A DNA stretch of 64,000 nt from Pseudoalteromonas rhizosphaerae (GCF_902498845.1 NZ_CABVLM010000015.1:1-64000), one strand, 5' to 3'; counted from the first letter of the stretch, positions 24,642 through 33,272 are shown. Program-made: numbers and translations. The notes: generated by a model not told the origin, from the sequence alone.

Positions 24642-25165
24642 TGCTAGTCCTGATGGAGATCTGGGAATCTATCAGGGATTTTGTTGGCACAGGCGGCCAG
24701 GTTTTATACGTGGTCGCGATAGCACTCTTTCTTATGTGGGTTTTAATGATTGAGCGCTATTGGTTCCTACTTGCAGAATTTCCTCGTTTATCGTCGGAAA
24801 TTGTAGCAAAGTGGGATGCCCGCCAAGACACTACGTCTTGGTACGCACACAGAATCCGTGAAGCATGGATTTCTGAAGCGTCTGAAAAATTAGATCAGCG
24901 TATGTTGTTGATTAAAACATTAGTAGCTGTTTGTCCTTTAATTGGCTTACTTGGTACAGTAACAGGCATGATCGCGGTTTTTGAAACCATGGCAAGCCAA
25001 GGTACAGGTAATGCACGTTTAATGGCATCAGGTATTTCAATGGCAACAATCCCAACAATGGCTGGAATGGTTGCGGCATTATCTGGAGTATTCTTTAGCT
25101 CACGCCTTGAGGCAAGAGCGAGAATGGTGAAAGCCAAGCTTGTTGATAGTATGCCTCATCACTAG
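24641..25165 (+). CDS. exbB: ExbB proton channel subunit
   Basis: The 174-residue inner membrane protein has three membrane segments (about residues 20-40, 90-110 and 125-150) and the MotA/TolQ/ExbB signature VCPLIGLLGTVTGMI. With ExbD it uses the proton gradient to energise TonB. It is shorter than classical ExbB, as expected for ExbB2 of TtpC-containing operons. It is coupled to the upstream gene by a TAATG overlap. Confidence 0.95.
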   Translation: MLVLMEIWESIRDFVGTGGQVLYVVAIALFLMWVLMIERYWFLLAEFPRLSSEIVAKWDARQDTTSWYAHRIREAWISEASEKLDQRMLLIKTLVAVCPLIGLLGTVTGMIAVFETMASQGTGNARLMASGISMATIPTMAGMVAALSGVFFSSRLEARARMVKAKLVDSMPHH

Positions 25166-25179
25166 AGAGAGAATTAAAT

Positions 25180-25584
25180 ATGGCACGTAAACAACGTTTT
25201 CGTGAAGAAGAAGATGCAACGGTAGATATGACACCGATGCTTGACATCGTATTTATCATGCTTATTTTCTTTATCGTAACTACATCGTTCGTTAAAGAGG
25301 CTGGTATCGAGGTCAATAAACCAAAAGCGGCCCAAGCTACGAAGCAAAAAAATGCTAACATTTTTATTGCAATTCGTGACAACGGCGAAATCTGGATTGA
25401 TAAACAGCAAGTTGATGTTGAACGTGTTTCAGCAAAAATCGAAAGTTTATTAGCAGAACAACCTACTGAAGTTGTAATTTTGCAAGCTGATAAAGATGCA
25501 AAACACGGCGTAGTGGTTAAAGTTATGGACCAGATCAAAGCGACGGGCGACAACCTGAGAATTTCAATAGCTGGAGATCAGTAA
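25180..25584 (+). CDS. exbD: ExbD subunit of the TonB motor
   Basis: The 134-residue protein has a single N-terminal membrane helix (about residues 20-38) containing the essential Asp of the family (VDMTPMLDIVFIMLIFF) and a periplasmic domain. It forms the proton-driven motor with ExbB. The stop overlaps the tonB start as TAATG. Confidence 0.96.
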   Translation: MARKQRFREEEDATVDMTPMLDIVFIMLIFFIVTTSFVKEAGIEVNKPKAAQATKQKNANIFIAIRDNGEIWIDKQQVDVERVSAKIESLLAEQPTEVVILQADKDAKHGVVVKVMDQIKATGDNLRISIAGDQ

Positions 25585-26201
25585 TGATTCGTTTTCTGTT
25601 TTCACTGATTGCAGGTGGGGCAGTTACTTTCGGCTTGTTCTACTTCATGGCCTTCCTCATCTCTGGTGGGGCTGACCGTAATACGGAACAAAAAGAGCAG
25701 ATCATAGTCGAAATTATGACGAATCCGCCTGAATCTAAGGTGCAGGAACGGAAGCGAGTACCGCCTCCGCCGCCTCCACCGCCAAAGCAGCCGCCTAAAC
25801 CGCAGCCGCCACAGCCGGAAAATAACAACCCAAATCCTGGTGCTATGTCATTTAACATGCCAAGCATTGATGTGGGAAGTTCGGCAGGTGGTCTAAGTGG
25901 TCCAGGGGCATTCGGACGAGACGGTGATGCGACACCAATCGTTCGTATTGAACCAAAATATCCAACACAAGCAGCACGTGATGGCAAAGAAGGTTGGGTA
26001 CAACTTTCATTCTCAATCGATGAATTGGGTGGGGTTACTGATGTTGAAGTAATTGACGCAGACCCTAAACGTATTTTCGATAGAGAAGCTAAACGCGCCT
26101 TGAGCAAGTGGAAATACCGTCCTAAAATTATTGACGGTAAGCCACAAAAGCAAGTTGGTTTACAAGTTCAGCTAGACTTTAAAATTAACCAAGGCAATTA
26201 A
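25584..26201 (+). CDS. tonB: TonB2-type energy transducer
   Basis: The 205-residue protein has an N-terminal membrane anchor (LIAGGAVTFGLFYFMAFLI), a periplasmic Pro-rich linker at residues about 60-80 with an unbroken run of eight Pro, and a C-terminal TonB domain (about 115-203; VRIEPKYPTQAARDGKEGWV). It contacts TonB-dependent receptors in the outer membrane. The linker is short compared with E. coli TonB, as is usual for TonB2. Confidence 0.95.
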   Translation: MIRFLFSLIAGGAVTFGLFYFMAFLISGGADRNTEQKEQIIVEIMTNPPESKVQERKRVPPPPPPPPKQPPKPQPPQPENNNPNPGAMSFNMPSIDVGSSAGGLSGPGAFGRDGDATPIVRIEPKYPTQAARDGKEGWVQLSFSIDELGGVTDVEVIDADPKRIFDREAKRALSKWKYRPKIIDGKPQKQVGLQVQLDFKINQGN

Positions 26202-26212
26202 GGAGGCAAGTA

Positions 26213-27472
26213 ATGAGAAATTTATCTAAAGTAACAGCACTTGCGGTACTTATGTCTTTCTCGGGTGCAGTATTTACTGCACCGGTTCTAGCAGCGCCAG
26301 ATCCCGCGAAAATTGAAGCGCGGAAGAAAGCAAAAACTAGAATCATGGGTGAGCGCACTGGTAAAAAAGTTATAAAAGCGTTTGACTTGTATAACGAAGA
26401 AAAGCTTGATGAAGCTATCGCCATGTTGAAAGAAATCGATGCTTCTGATGATTTCGACAAAGCAACCGTTAACCGCTATTTAGGTAGCATGTATGGCCAG
26501 AAAGAGCAGTACAAAACTGCGATTGGTTACTTACAATTAGCTGTTGCCCCTGATGTTTTGAACTTTGCCGATCAAGAACAAAGTTTAAAAACATTAGGCG
26601 ATATGTATGCTGGTACTGAGCAGTATGAAAAAGCCAAAGATGCTTATGTTGCATGGATGGACTTTACTGGTGAAGAAGATGCAACGGTTTATACTCGTAT
26701 AGCCCAAGCTAACTATCAGTTAGGTAAATTCCGTGATGTTTTTACACCAGCTGATAAAGCAATTAAACTTCAAAAAGAGCCTAACAAAGGCCCTTACCAA
26801 TTAAAATTAGGTTCTTACTTTGAGCTTAAAGACTATAAAAATATGGTCAAAGTTGGTGAAGAAATTGTTCGTATCTGGCCAGATGATAAAAAAGCATGGG
26901 TAAGCTTAGGTAAATACTACCTTCAGACGGAAGACTATAAAACTGGTCTTGCAACGATGGAAGTAGCTTACAAAAATGGTTATTTTGAAACTGAAGTTGA
27001 TTATAAAGTTTTGTCTAACTTTTATTCATTGAATGAAATTCCTTATAAAGCCGCTAAGGTTTTAGAGAAGTCTATCAATGATAAAATTGTTAAGCGTAAT
27101 AAACAAAATATCAGCGCAGTAGCCAGTAACTATCATCGCTCAAAAGATATTGAAAAAGCAGCTAAGTACTATGAAGAAGCGGCTAAATTTGATGACGATG
27201 CTGAGCTTTATCGCAAAGCAGGTTCATTACTTTTACAATCGCAAAATTATAGTGCTGCCGTTGTTCGTTTGAACAAGGCGCTTGAATTAGGTTCTGATAA
27301 GACAGGAACTATTTATTCAGATTTAGCGGAAGCTTATTACTATCAAGAAAAGTATAAGCAAGCTTATGCTGCAATTACTAAAGCAATGGATGACCCTCGC
27401 ACGCGTAAGTTTGCAAAAGGTTGGTCTGTATTTATTAAAGATAAAGCCGCTCGCAACGGTGTTAAGATTTAA
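26213..27472 (+). CDS. TPR-repeat periplasmic protein of the TonB operon
   Basis: The 419-residue protein has a signal peptide (LAVLMSFSGAVFTAPVLA) and at least eight helical TPR-like repeats between residues about 50 and 400. A strong AAGGAGG lies before the ATG. It is the last gene of the operon, 11 bp after tonB and followed by a strong terminator. Such TPR proteins regularly close TtpC-type operons and are thought to scaffold the complex in the periplasm. Confidence 0.9.
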   Translation: MRNLSKVTALAVLMSFSGAVFTAPVLAAPDPAKIEARKKAKTRIMGERTGKKVIKAFDLYNEEKLDEAIAMLKEIDASDDFDKATVNRYLGSMYGQKEQYKTAIGYLQLAVAPDVLNFADQEQSLKTLGDMYAGTEQYEKAKDAYVAWMDFTGEEDATVYTRIAQANYQLGKFRDVFTPADKAIKLQKEPNKGPYQLKLGSYFELKDYKNMVKVGEEIVRIWPDDKKAWVSLGKYYLQTEDYKTGLATMEVAYKNGYFETEVDYKVLSNFYSLNEIPYKAAKVLEKSINDKIVKRNKQNISAVASNYHRSKDIEKAAKYYEEAAKFDDDAELYRKAGSLLLQSQNYSAAVVRLNKALELGSDKTGTIYSDLAEAYYYQEKYKQAYAAITKAMDDPRTRKFAKGWSVFIKDKAARNGVKI

Positions 27473-27496
27473 CTTTAATTCGCTATAGCAATTTAT

Positions 27497-27522
27497 AAAA
27501 AGCCCCTATGGGGCTTTTTTTA
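27497..27522 (+). terminator. Terminator of the TonB operon
   Basis: Stem AAAAAGCCCC/GGGGCTTTTT with loop TAT and a run of T; 25 bp after the last stop. Confidence 0.92.
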
Positions 27523-27534
27523 TTGGATTAACTC

Positions 27535-28587
27535 ATGATAAAACACCTAATATGGATATGCTTCTCAGCACTTTTCTTGAGCGCATGTGGTGATACGAAT
27601 AATCAGTATCAAAGTAAAGAGCAAGCTCAGCAAGCATTGCAAACACTAAATCAATTTTTAAGACCAACAGGTGAAATTAAACAAGTTAACGAGCAACAGT
27701 TTCCATTTAGTGATGCATATTTGAAAGAGCGTCACAGCATATATCAAGCCATGCAAACCTTAGACTTCACTCCTGTCGCGCAGAGTTCATTGGATTATCT
27801 TATTATTGCAGAGCGTTTTCCGGAGCGCTATTTTACATGGCCGGTGTATATTCCTGTGCTTGATAATATGCTTGCCTATAACCAACAACACGACATTACT
27901 GCAAACATAAACAATTGGCTCAGTTTTACTCAGCAGCAGTTGGTGCTTGCTAAAGAGAGTAAACTTAGACTCAACTCAATTGAGCTTAATGCGTTACAAA
28001 CGCAGGTAACTAAGAATCTTACTCGCGTTGATCTTCCAGCAAACCTTAAACACACTCTCAACGAGTTTAATGAGTATTTAGCGCTCTATACACCCCGTGG
28101 AAGTGTTGGTTTACATGGCTTATCAAATGGTGGGTCTTGGTATCAAAGTAAGTTAAATTACTTCTCAGGCACTACTAAAGCACCAATAAATTGGCTAGTT
28201 GCAGTGCAATCTCAGTTGAAGGAAATGCAGCAAGGTGCATACTCTATGCGTTTTGCAGTTGATCATCAGCACTCAGTCCTTGAGCAGCGTTTTGCATTGT
28301 CTAAAGATAAGCAAGTTGGCTTTGATTGGGCGCAAAATTACTTGAGCTTAAGGGGTTATGCAGGGCATGCTGCAACACAGATAAGTAATCAAGAGCGTAC
28401 TTTCTGGTTAGCTATGATGGAAACCGATCTTGGCATCCATTACCATGCTTGGACTGTGCAACAAGCGAAAGTTAATTTACTGAAACGATTAAAAATGACG
28501 CCACAACAAGTCGATTATTTAGTGGCTGATATCATTTTTTATCCGGCGCAAAGTTTTGCGTTCGCAACACTTTTAACAACTTCGTAA
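27535..28587 (+). CDS. DUF885-like lipoprotein
   Basis: The 350-residue product has a lipoprotein signal with lipobox LSAC (Cys 18). The C-terminal third (GYAGHAATQISNQ, ETDLGIHYHAWTVQQAK, YPAQSFAFA) resembles the end of DUF885 proteins, a family of putative peptidases. The family's HExxPGH-type metal site is not evident, so it may be catalytically dead or the resemblance may be superficial. It begins 15 bp after the TonB operon terminator; read-through could link it to that operon. Confidence 0.65.
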   Translation: MIKHLIWICFSALFLSACGDTNNQYQSKEQAQQALQTLNQFLRPTGEIKQVNEQQFPFSDAYLKERHSIYQAMQTLDFTPVAQSSLDYLIIAERFPERYFTWPVYIPVLDNMLAYNQQHDITANINNWLSFTQQQLVLAKESKLRLNSIELNALQTQVTKNLTRVDLPANLKHTLNEFNEYLALYTPRGSVGLHGLSNGGSWYQSKLNYFSGTTKAPINWLVAVQSQLKEMQQGAYSMRFAVDHQHSVLEQRFALSKDKQVGFDWAQNYLSLRGYAGHAATQISNQERTFWLAMMETDLGIHYHAWTVQQAKVNLLKRLKMTPQQVDYLVADIIFYPAQSFAFATLLTTS

Positions 28588-28603
28588 GCTCGCTTGCTGA
28601 TTT

Positions 28604-28954
28604 TTATGACCTTGGCTCGCAGTTGCCGCAGCGCTGCGCTGTTGGATCGGCATTTAGCCGTTGCGAGTCAATTTTTTCTTCACAGTCACAGCAATAACCA
28701 TATTGGCCGATATCGATTTGACAGACTGCCGCTTCAAGTTGTTCTAAACGTACTATGATATCTTTATATTCAGTGCCAAGTTGCTTCTGCGTAAGCTCTA
28801 ACCATTGTTCAGGGTTATTTTTGCGCAAGGTTTCAGCTAGCGAGTGATGCAGTAGGTTACATGAACTTGATAGTGTCGTAAGCAAGCACAGCCTTACTTG
28901 CTCTAACTCTGTATTAAGTTGTTGAAGGTGATATTGAGCATTGATCATTGTCAT
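28604..28954 (-). CDS. DksA/TraR-type zinc-finger protein
   Basis: The 116-residue protein has a helical N-terminal two thirds and a C-terminal C4 zinc finger (YCCDCEEKID...CGNC) of the DksA/TraR family. It is shorter than DksA (about 150) and lacks an obvious acidic DxxDxA coiled-coil tip, so it is a small paralogue whose effect on RNA polymerase is unproven. It is followed on the same strand by no gene and preceded by dusC 65 bp away. Confidence 0.85.
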   Translation of the reverse strand: MTMINAQYHLQQLNTELEQVRLCLLTTLSSSCNLLHHSLAETLRKNNPEQWLELTQKQLGTEYKDIIVRLEQLEAAVCQIDIGQYGYCCDCEEKIDSQRLNADPTAQRCGNCEPRS

Positions 28955-29019
28955 TGTCCTCGTTGAGCAATGCTGCAGTATTCATTAATTTAAAAAAGCC
29001 GACTATGATGTGTGTCAAA

Positions 29020-29976
29020 TTAAGGTGCGATAGCGTATTTTTTCAAAACATCGGCAACATCTTCTTTTGTTTTAAGGCGTCTGATCTCATCGAACAAAAT
29101 ATCGGCTTGGCTATATTGGCGTTTTAAATAGCCCAGCCACTGCTTAGTACGAGAAGCAAAATATTTTTCATCTTTCGCGGGGTCATGATGTATGGCTGAA
29201 TGGATCAGATGATAGAGAATATGCTCCCACTTTAAGCCAACATAGTGCTCATCATTAAAGTGTGCTTTTATTTTGCGTGCTAAATCAGGATGCGACAGTG
29301 CACCGCGACCAAGCATTAAGTCTTTACAACTACTACGTTGCTGGCAAAGTAGTGCATCTTCTACTTGCCAAATTTCACCATTTGCGACTACGGCGATGTT
29401 TTTATCTTTGATCAGTGGTGGAATTTTCTCCCAATAAGCGGGCGGGTTATAACCGTCTCGCTTTGTACGGGCATGTATAGCAATACTATTGGCACCGGCA
29501 CTAACAACGGCATCAACAATTTCTTGACTGTTACTGTCATCATCAAAACCTAAACGAATTTTAGCGCTTACTTGATGCTCGCTTGGCACGGCATCACGGA
29601 CTGCTTTAATGATTTCATACATGTGTTCAGGGTCTTTTAACAGCACAGCGCCACCTTTACTGCGATTGACTGTTTTCGCAGGGCAACCAAAATTAAGATC
29701 AACGCCGTGAGAGCCAAGCTCAATTACCCTGACAGCGTTTTCAGCTAATGCGTGTGCGACTTGGCCAAGTAATTGGATACGCACAGGAGTGCCAGAACGC
29801 GTTAAACCGTTATTATTTAGCTCTGGGCAATAGCGATGAAATACTTTATCAGGCAAGCAGGCATCGATAACACGTACAAATTCAGTGACGCATAAATCAA
29901 AACCACCAATTTCGGTGAGTAGTTGGCGCATTTTAAAATCGACAACCCCTTCCATAGGCGCTAAAACTAATTTCAT
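29020..29976 (-). CDS. dusC: tRNA-dihydrouridine(16) synthase DusC
   Basis: The 318-residue FMN enzyme reduces uridine in the tRNA D-loop. The start is set at MKLVLAPMEGVVDF; the frame is open 43 codons upstream but that part lacks family similarity. Landmarks are LNFGCPAKTVNRSKGGAVLL with the catalytic Cys in GCPAK, the RLGF strand and HARTKRDGYNPPAYW. Length and the latter motif fit DusC rather than DusA or DusB. Confidence 0.92.
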   Translation of the reverse strand: MKLVLAPMEGVVDFKMRQLLTEIGGFDLCVTEFVRVIDACLPDKVFHRYCPELNNNGLTRSGTPVRIQLLGQVAHALAENAVRVIELGSHGVDLNFGCPAKTVNRSKGGAVLLKDPEHMYEIIKAVRDAVPSEHQVSAKIRLGFDDDSNSQEIVDAVVSAGANSIAIHARTKRDGYNPPAYWEKIPPLIKDKNIAVVANGEIWQVEDALLCQQRSSCKDLMLGRGALSHPDLARKIKAHFNDEHYVGLKWEHILYHLIHSAIHHDPAKDEKYFASRTKQWLGYLKRQYSQADILFDEIRRLKTKEDVADVLKKYAIAP

Positions 29977-30190
29977 GATAGGGGCACTTTGACTTGATAA
30001 AAGGAGACGTAGTTTACCTGTAAATATAACATTGATAAATGCCAATTTTACTCCCATAGTTAACTTCAATTGTTCACTCTTTTGTAGCGTTATTGTAAAT
30101 AACAAATAAAAAGTTGCGATTAAGTGAAATATTATTTTTGTAGCAAGGTCTACTTAGTACACCCCTTACATGTTTAGAGAGAGTCATAAA

Positions 30191-30697
30191 ATGAATACAC
30201 TTAAAAAAAATTCAATTGCGTTAACATTAGGCGCGGTAGTTGTAGGCAGCACAAGTTTTATTTCTACAGATGTTCAAGCGAATCCATTTGAATTTCAACA
30301 AATGGTAACGGGCTACCAAGTCGATGCTACAGAAGGTAAATGTGGCGAAGGTAAATGCGGTGGAGATGCTAAAACTAAAGACGACAAAGCTAAAAAAGAA
30401 GGTAAGTGCGGCGAAGCTAAATGTGGCGCCGATGCTAAAAATGACAAAGCTAAAAAAGAAGGTAAGTGCGGCGAAGGCAAATGTGGCGGCGATGCTAAAC
30501 ATGACAAAGCTAAAAAAGAAGGTAAGTGCGGCGAGGGCAAATGTGGCGGCGATGCTAAACACGATAAAGCTAAAAAAGAAGGCAAGTGCGGCGAAGGCAA
30601 GTGTGGTGGCGACGCTAAAAACGACAAAGCTAACAAAGAAGGCAAATGCGGCGGTGATGCTAAAGCTAACAAAGAAGGCAAATGCGGTAGCCATTAA
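30191..30697 (+). CDS. Bufferin/HvfA-type secreted peptide with EGKCG repeats
   Basis: The 168-residue precursor has a Sec signal peptide (residues 1-30, cleavage after STDVQA). The mature part contains twelve Cys, eleven as EGKCG and one as EAKCG. Most are in pairs spaced by GDAK-x-DKAKK linkers, a unit of 20 residues (60 bp) repeated. No other Cys is present. EGKCG motifs next to a DUF692 enzyme and a DUF2063 protein define HvfA/bufferin-type RiPPs, whose Cys are converted to thiooxazole-type heterocycles that bind copper. It is first in the operon and is followed by an attenuator-like hairpin. The start is the ATG after GAGAGAG. Confidence 0.88.
   Translation: MNTLKKNSIALTLGAVVVGSTSFISTDVQANPFEFQQMVTGYQVDATEGKCGEGKCGGDAKTKDDKAKKEGKCGEAKCGADAKNDKAKKEGKCGEGKCGGDAKHDKAKKEGKCGEGKCGGDAKHDKAKKEGKCGEGKCGGDAKNDKANKEGKCGGDAKANKEGKCGSH
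30329..30694 (+). repeat. In-gene tandem repeat of 60-bp units
   Basis: Four to five units of about 60 bp (the first is longer by two codons, the last two are shortened) encode the paired EGKCG motifs of the precursor. Units differ mainly at third positions and at the residue after GDAK (T, N, H, H, N). Such arrays are prone to gain and loss of units. Confidence 0.9.
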
Positions 30698-30743
30698 TTA
30701 GATAAGTTATGTAACCTGCACTTTAGTTAAGTAGTTTGTTTAT

Positions 30744-30768
30744 AAAAGGGCCGCATTGTGGCCCTTTT
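30744..30768 (+). terminator. Attenuator between precursor and MNIO enzyme
   Basis: Stem AAAAGGGCC/GGCCCTTTT with a 7-nt loop and only four T, located between the precursor gene and the enzyme gene. The next ribosome-binding site (AAGGAG) begins 5 bp later. A leaky terminator here would give more precursor than enzyme. Confidence 0.7.
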
Positions 30769-30784
30769 AAATGAAGGAGTGGAT

Positions 30785-31639
30785 ATGACTGTATCTAGTA
30801 ACAGTGAATTTGGCATGGTAGGGCTTGGGCTGCGCAGAGAAATGCTCGATGAATTATTGACGCAGATACCAAAGCAAATTGATTTTATGGAAGTGGCGCC
30901 TGAGAACTGGTTAAAACTCGGTGGTCGCTTTGCTAAGCAGTTTAAGTCACTGACCGATACAAATAATTTTGTTTGTCATGGCTTGTCATTGTCGATCGGC
31001 TCACCTGAACCGTTAGATATTGAATTTGTTAAATCCTTAAAAGTCTTTTTCAAAGCACATAACGTTAAGCTTTTTAGTGAGCACCTTAGTTATTGTTCCG
31101 GCAACGGCCACATGTATGATCTAATGCCGATCCCATTTACTGAAGCTGCGATTGCCCATGTTGTTGGGCGGATAAAACAGGTGCAAGATATTCTCGAGCA
31201 GCAAATAGCTATCGAAAATGTGTCTTATTATGCCGCACCTGGTCAGCAAATGAGCGAGTTAGAATTTACCACTGAAATATTACAGCAAGCTGATTGTAAG
31301 TTATTACTCGATGTAAATAATATTTATGTGAATTCGATAAATCATGGTTATGATGCAGAACATTTTTTAGCTAGCTTGCCATCGCAACGTATAGCGTATG
31401 GTCATGTCGCAGGGCATTTCAACGAGGCGGATGATTTACTTATTGATACTCACGGCGCTGACGTGATTGACCCTGTTTGGCAATTACTTGACCGTGCTTA
31501 TCAACATCATGGAGTGTTTGCGACTTTATTGGAACGTGATTTTAATATTCCAGCTATCGCTGAGCTTACCAAAGAGCTGGATATAATTCATCAACTACAA
31601 GCCAAGCACGCAATAATACAGCGAAAAGAAAGTGCCTGA
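30785..31639 (+). CDS. DUF692 multinuclear non-heme iron oxidase (HvfB/BufB)
   Basis: This 284-residue TIM-barrel enzyme of the MNIO family modifies Cys in the linked precursor. Metal ligands are visible in order: HGLSLS, FSEHLSYC, IENVSYY, LLDVNNIYVN, YGHVAGH, IDTHG and LERD. GLGLRREM and MEVAPENW are family N-terminal landmarks. The start is the ATG preceded by AAGGAGTGGAT, not the GTG nine codons upstream. The stop overlaps the region of the next start, so it is translationally coupled. Confidence 0.93.
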   Translation: MTVSSNSEFGMVGLGLRREMLDELLTQIPKQIDFMEVAPENWLKLGGRFAKQFKSLTDTNNFVCHGLSLSIGSPEPLDIEFVKSLKVFFKAHNVKLFSEHLSYCSGNGHMYDLMPIPFTEAAIAHVVGRIKQVQDILEQQIAIENVSYYAAPGQQMSELEFTTEILQQADCKLLLDVNNIYVNSINHGYDAEHFLASLPSQRIAYGHVAGHFNEADDLLIDTHGADVIDPVWQLLDRAYQHHGVFATLLERDFNIPAIAELTKELDIIHQLQAKHAIIQRKESA

Positions 31640-31640
31640 T

Positions 31641-32390
31641 ATGAATTTTATTGAAACCCAACAAGCGTTTATGGCGCATATTCGAGCGCCAGATACACAA
31701 CCAAAGCCCGATGACATTGAAGAACGTCGTATGGCGATCTACCGTGATTTATTTTTCAATAATATCAATGGCTTTATTTCCTCAGCATTTCCGGTTCTGA
31801 AAACACTCTACAGCGATAACAATTGGTTAAGATTAGTTCGCCAATTTTTTGCTGAACACGATTGTCAATCACCTTATTTTTTGGATATTGCTGGTGAGTT
31901 TATTGCGTATTTAAGTAGTGATTACCAATTGCAAGAAATTGATCCCCCCTTTATGCTTGAGCTTGCTCATTATGAATGGATTGAGCTTGATGTCTCGGTT
32001 GCGCATGCGGATCCAACTGATTGCATCATTAATGCACCGCTGAGTAATGTGCCTCTTTATATGGGTAGTTGCGCGCGAAATTTAAGTTATCAGTTTGCTG
32101 TACAGCATATTAGTGTTGATTTTCAACCACAGCAGCCTAGTGAACAGCCTCATTATTTTGTGGTGTATCGCGATACCGACGACGAAGTACAATTTCTTGC
32201 TACCAATGCAATGACCGCATTATTACTGGCGATTATAGATACAACACCGAGTATCAAATTAGCTTCGTTGGTGGAGCAAGTTGCTTTACAAGCGCCGCAA
32301 TTTACTACAGAACAGCTTGTGCAAGGTGCTACAGCAACATTACATGCAATGGCAGAGCGTGGCGTTATCGTGACAAAAAATCACCCTTAA
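31641..32390 (+). CDS. DUF2063 partner protein (HvfC/BufC)
   Basis: The 249-residue protein has the DUF2063 domain at the N terminus (ETQQAFMAHIRAP, then RRMAIYRDLFFNNINGFISS, about residues 3-90) and a C-terminal domain to the end. DUF2063 proteins accompany DUF692 enzymes and are believed to present the precursor to the enzyme. The ATG is 1 bp after the upstream TGA; a GTG nine bases earlier overlaps it. The DoxX-like fourth gene found in hvfABCD loci is absent. Confidence 0.9.
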   Translation: MNFIETQQAFMAHIRAPDTQPKPDDIEERRMAIYRDLFFNNINGFISSAFPVLKTLYSDNNWLRLVRQFFAEHDCQSPYFLDIAGEFIAYLSSDYQLQEIDPPFMLELAHYEWIELDVSVAHADPTDCIINAPLSNVPLYMGSCARNLSYQFAVQHISVDFQPQQPSEQPHYFVVYRDTDDEVQFLATNAMTALLLAIIDTTPSIKLASLVEQVALQAPQFTTEQLVQGATATLHAMAERGVIVTKNHP

Positions 32391-32463
32391 AGTCTTTATT
32401 GATTATTTTACATCGTCTATTATGTGCGCCTTAATTCGTCGCGCTTAATAAAAGGTAGTACCT

Positions 32464-32586
32464 ATGTCAGAAGATAAAGATTTTAAAGATCCGTTTAATG
32501 CAATGTATTTTCTTGCATTCTTAGCTGTGTTTGCAGGAATTGGCTGTTTAAATGCAATCCTAGGCTGGATCACCACAGTCTCTTAA
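32464..32586 (+). CDS. Small single-span membrane protein
   Basis: A 40-residue frame starts at an ATG with AAGGTAG upstream and has a hydrophilic N terminus (MSEDKDFKDPFNAMYF) and one membrane helix (FLAFLAVFAGIGCLNAIL). The ribosome-binding site, the charged start and the helix are what a real small membrane protein shows. I do not recognise a family. It could be co-transcribed with the upstream MNIO locus, 73 bp away, or stand alone. Confidence 0.6.
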   Translation: MSEDKDFKDPFNAMYFLAFLAVFAGIGCLNAILGWITTVS

Positions 32587-32655
32587 TTTGGCACTGCTAA
32601 ATTATAATAAGGCTGTATATAGTGCAGTCTTATTACTTAATTATTTAACTTCTTA

Positions 32656-32684
32656 CCGACAACTCATTTTTGTGATGTTATAAT
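32656..32684 (+). promoter_or_regulatory. Promoter of apt
   Basis: CCGACA (four of six), a 17-bp spacer and a perfect TATAAT at 32679-32684, 40 bp before the apt start. Confidence 0.55.
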
Positions 32685-32723
32685 TGTCTGCTTTGTAATA
32701 TTACAGATAAAACAGTTTAAATT

Positions 32724-33269
32724 ATGACTCAAGTAACTCCATCTATCATTAAAGATAGCATAACTACTATTGCAGATTACCCTAAAGCAGGCATTATGTT
32801 CCGTGATGTAACTACGCTAATGGCTAATCCCGCTGCATTTCAAGCAACAATTAATGCATTTATTTCAGCTTATAAAGATCAAGGTTTTACCAAGATTATA
32901 GGTACTGAATCACGTGGTTTTATCTTCGGTGCGCCGCTTTCATATGCATTAGGTATTCCTTTTATTCCAGTGCGTAAACCGGGTAAACTACCACGTGCAG
33001 TGATCTCTCAAGATTACCAGCTAGAATATGGTGAAGATGTATTAGAGCTGCATACAGATGCTATTGTCCCAGGTGACAAAGTGCTTTTAGTCGATGACTT
33101 ATTGGCAACCGGCGGTACCATTGAAGCGACCGCTAAATTAGTCAATAAGTTGGGTGGTCATGCGACAGATGCAGCATTTGTAGTCTCTTTACCAGAACTA
33201 GGTGGCGAGCAACGCATTGCAAAAATGGGGATTAAAATCCTAAAATTGGTTGAATTCGAAGGCGAATAA
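32724..33269 (+). CDS. apt: Adenine phosphoribosyltransferase
   Basis: The 181-residue enzyme makes AMP from adenine and PRPP (purine salvage). The PRPP-binding motif [13 protein letters not shown] is at about residues 122-134, and the ATPase-like loop ESRGF and FRDVTTL are present. Length is that of bacterial Apt. It lies 3 bp before dnaX, the common apt-dnaX-ybaB-recR order. Confidence 0.97.
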   Translation: MTQVTPSIIKDSITTIADYPKAGIMFRDVTTLMANPAAFQATINAFISAYKDQGFTKIIGTESRGFIFGAPLSYALGIPFIPVRKPGKLPRAVISQDYQLEYGEDVLELHTDAIVPGDKVLLVDDLLATGGTIEATAKLVNKLGGHATDAAFVVSLPELGGEQRIAKMGIKILKLVEFEGE

Positions 33270-33272
33270 TTA

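Noticed and set aside
30227-30694. Long open frames in other phases of the EGKCG gene
   Set aside because: These are shadows of the 60-bp repeats, which are stop-free in several phases; the translations are low-complexity and have no start signals.
30329-30694. CRISPR-like array of regular repeats
   Set aside because: The repeats are in frame within a coding gene, contiguous without variable spacers, and have no cas genes nearby.
32609-32637. Terminator after the 40-residue protein
   Set aside because: AATAAGGCTG and CAGTCTTATT can pair with a G-T pair, but no U tract follows, so it is not called.
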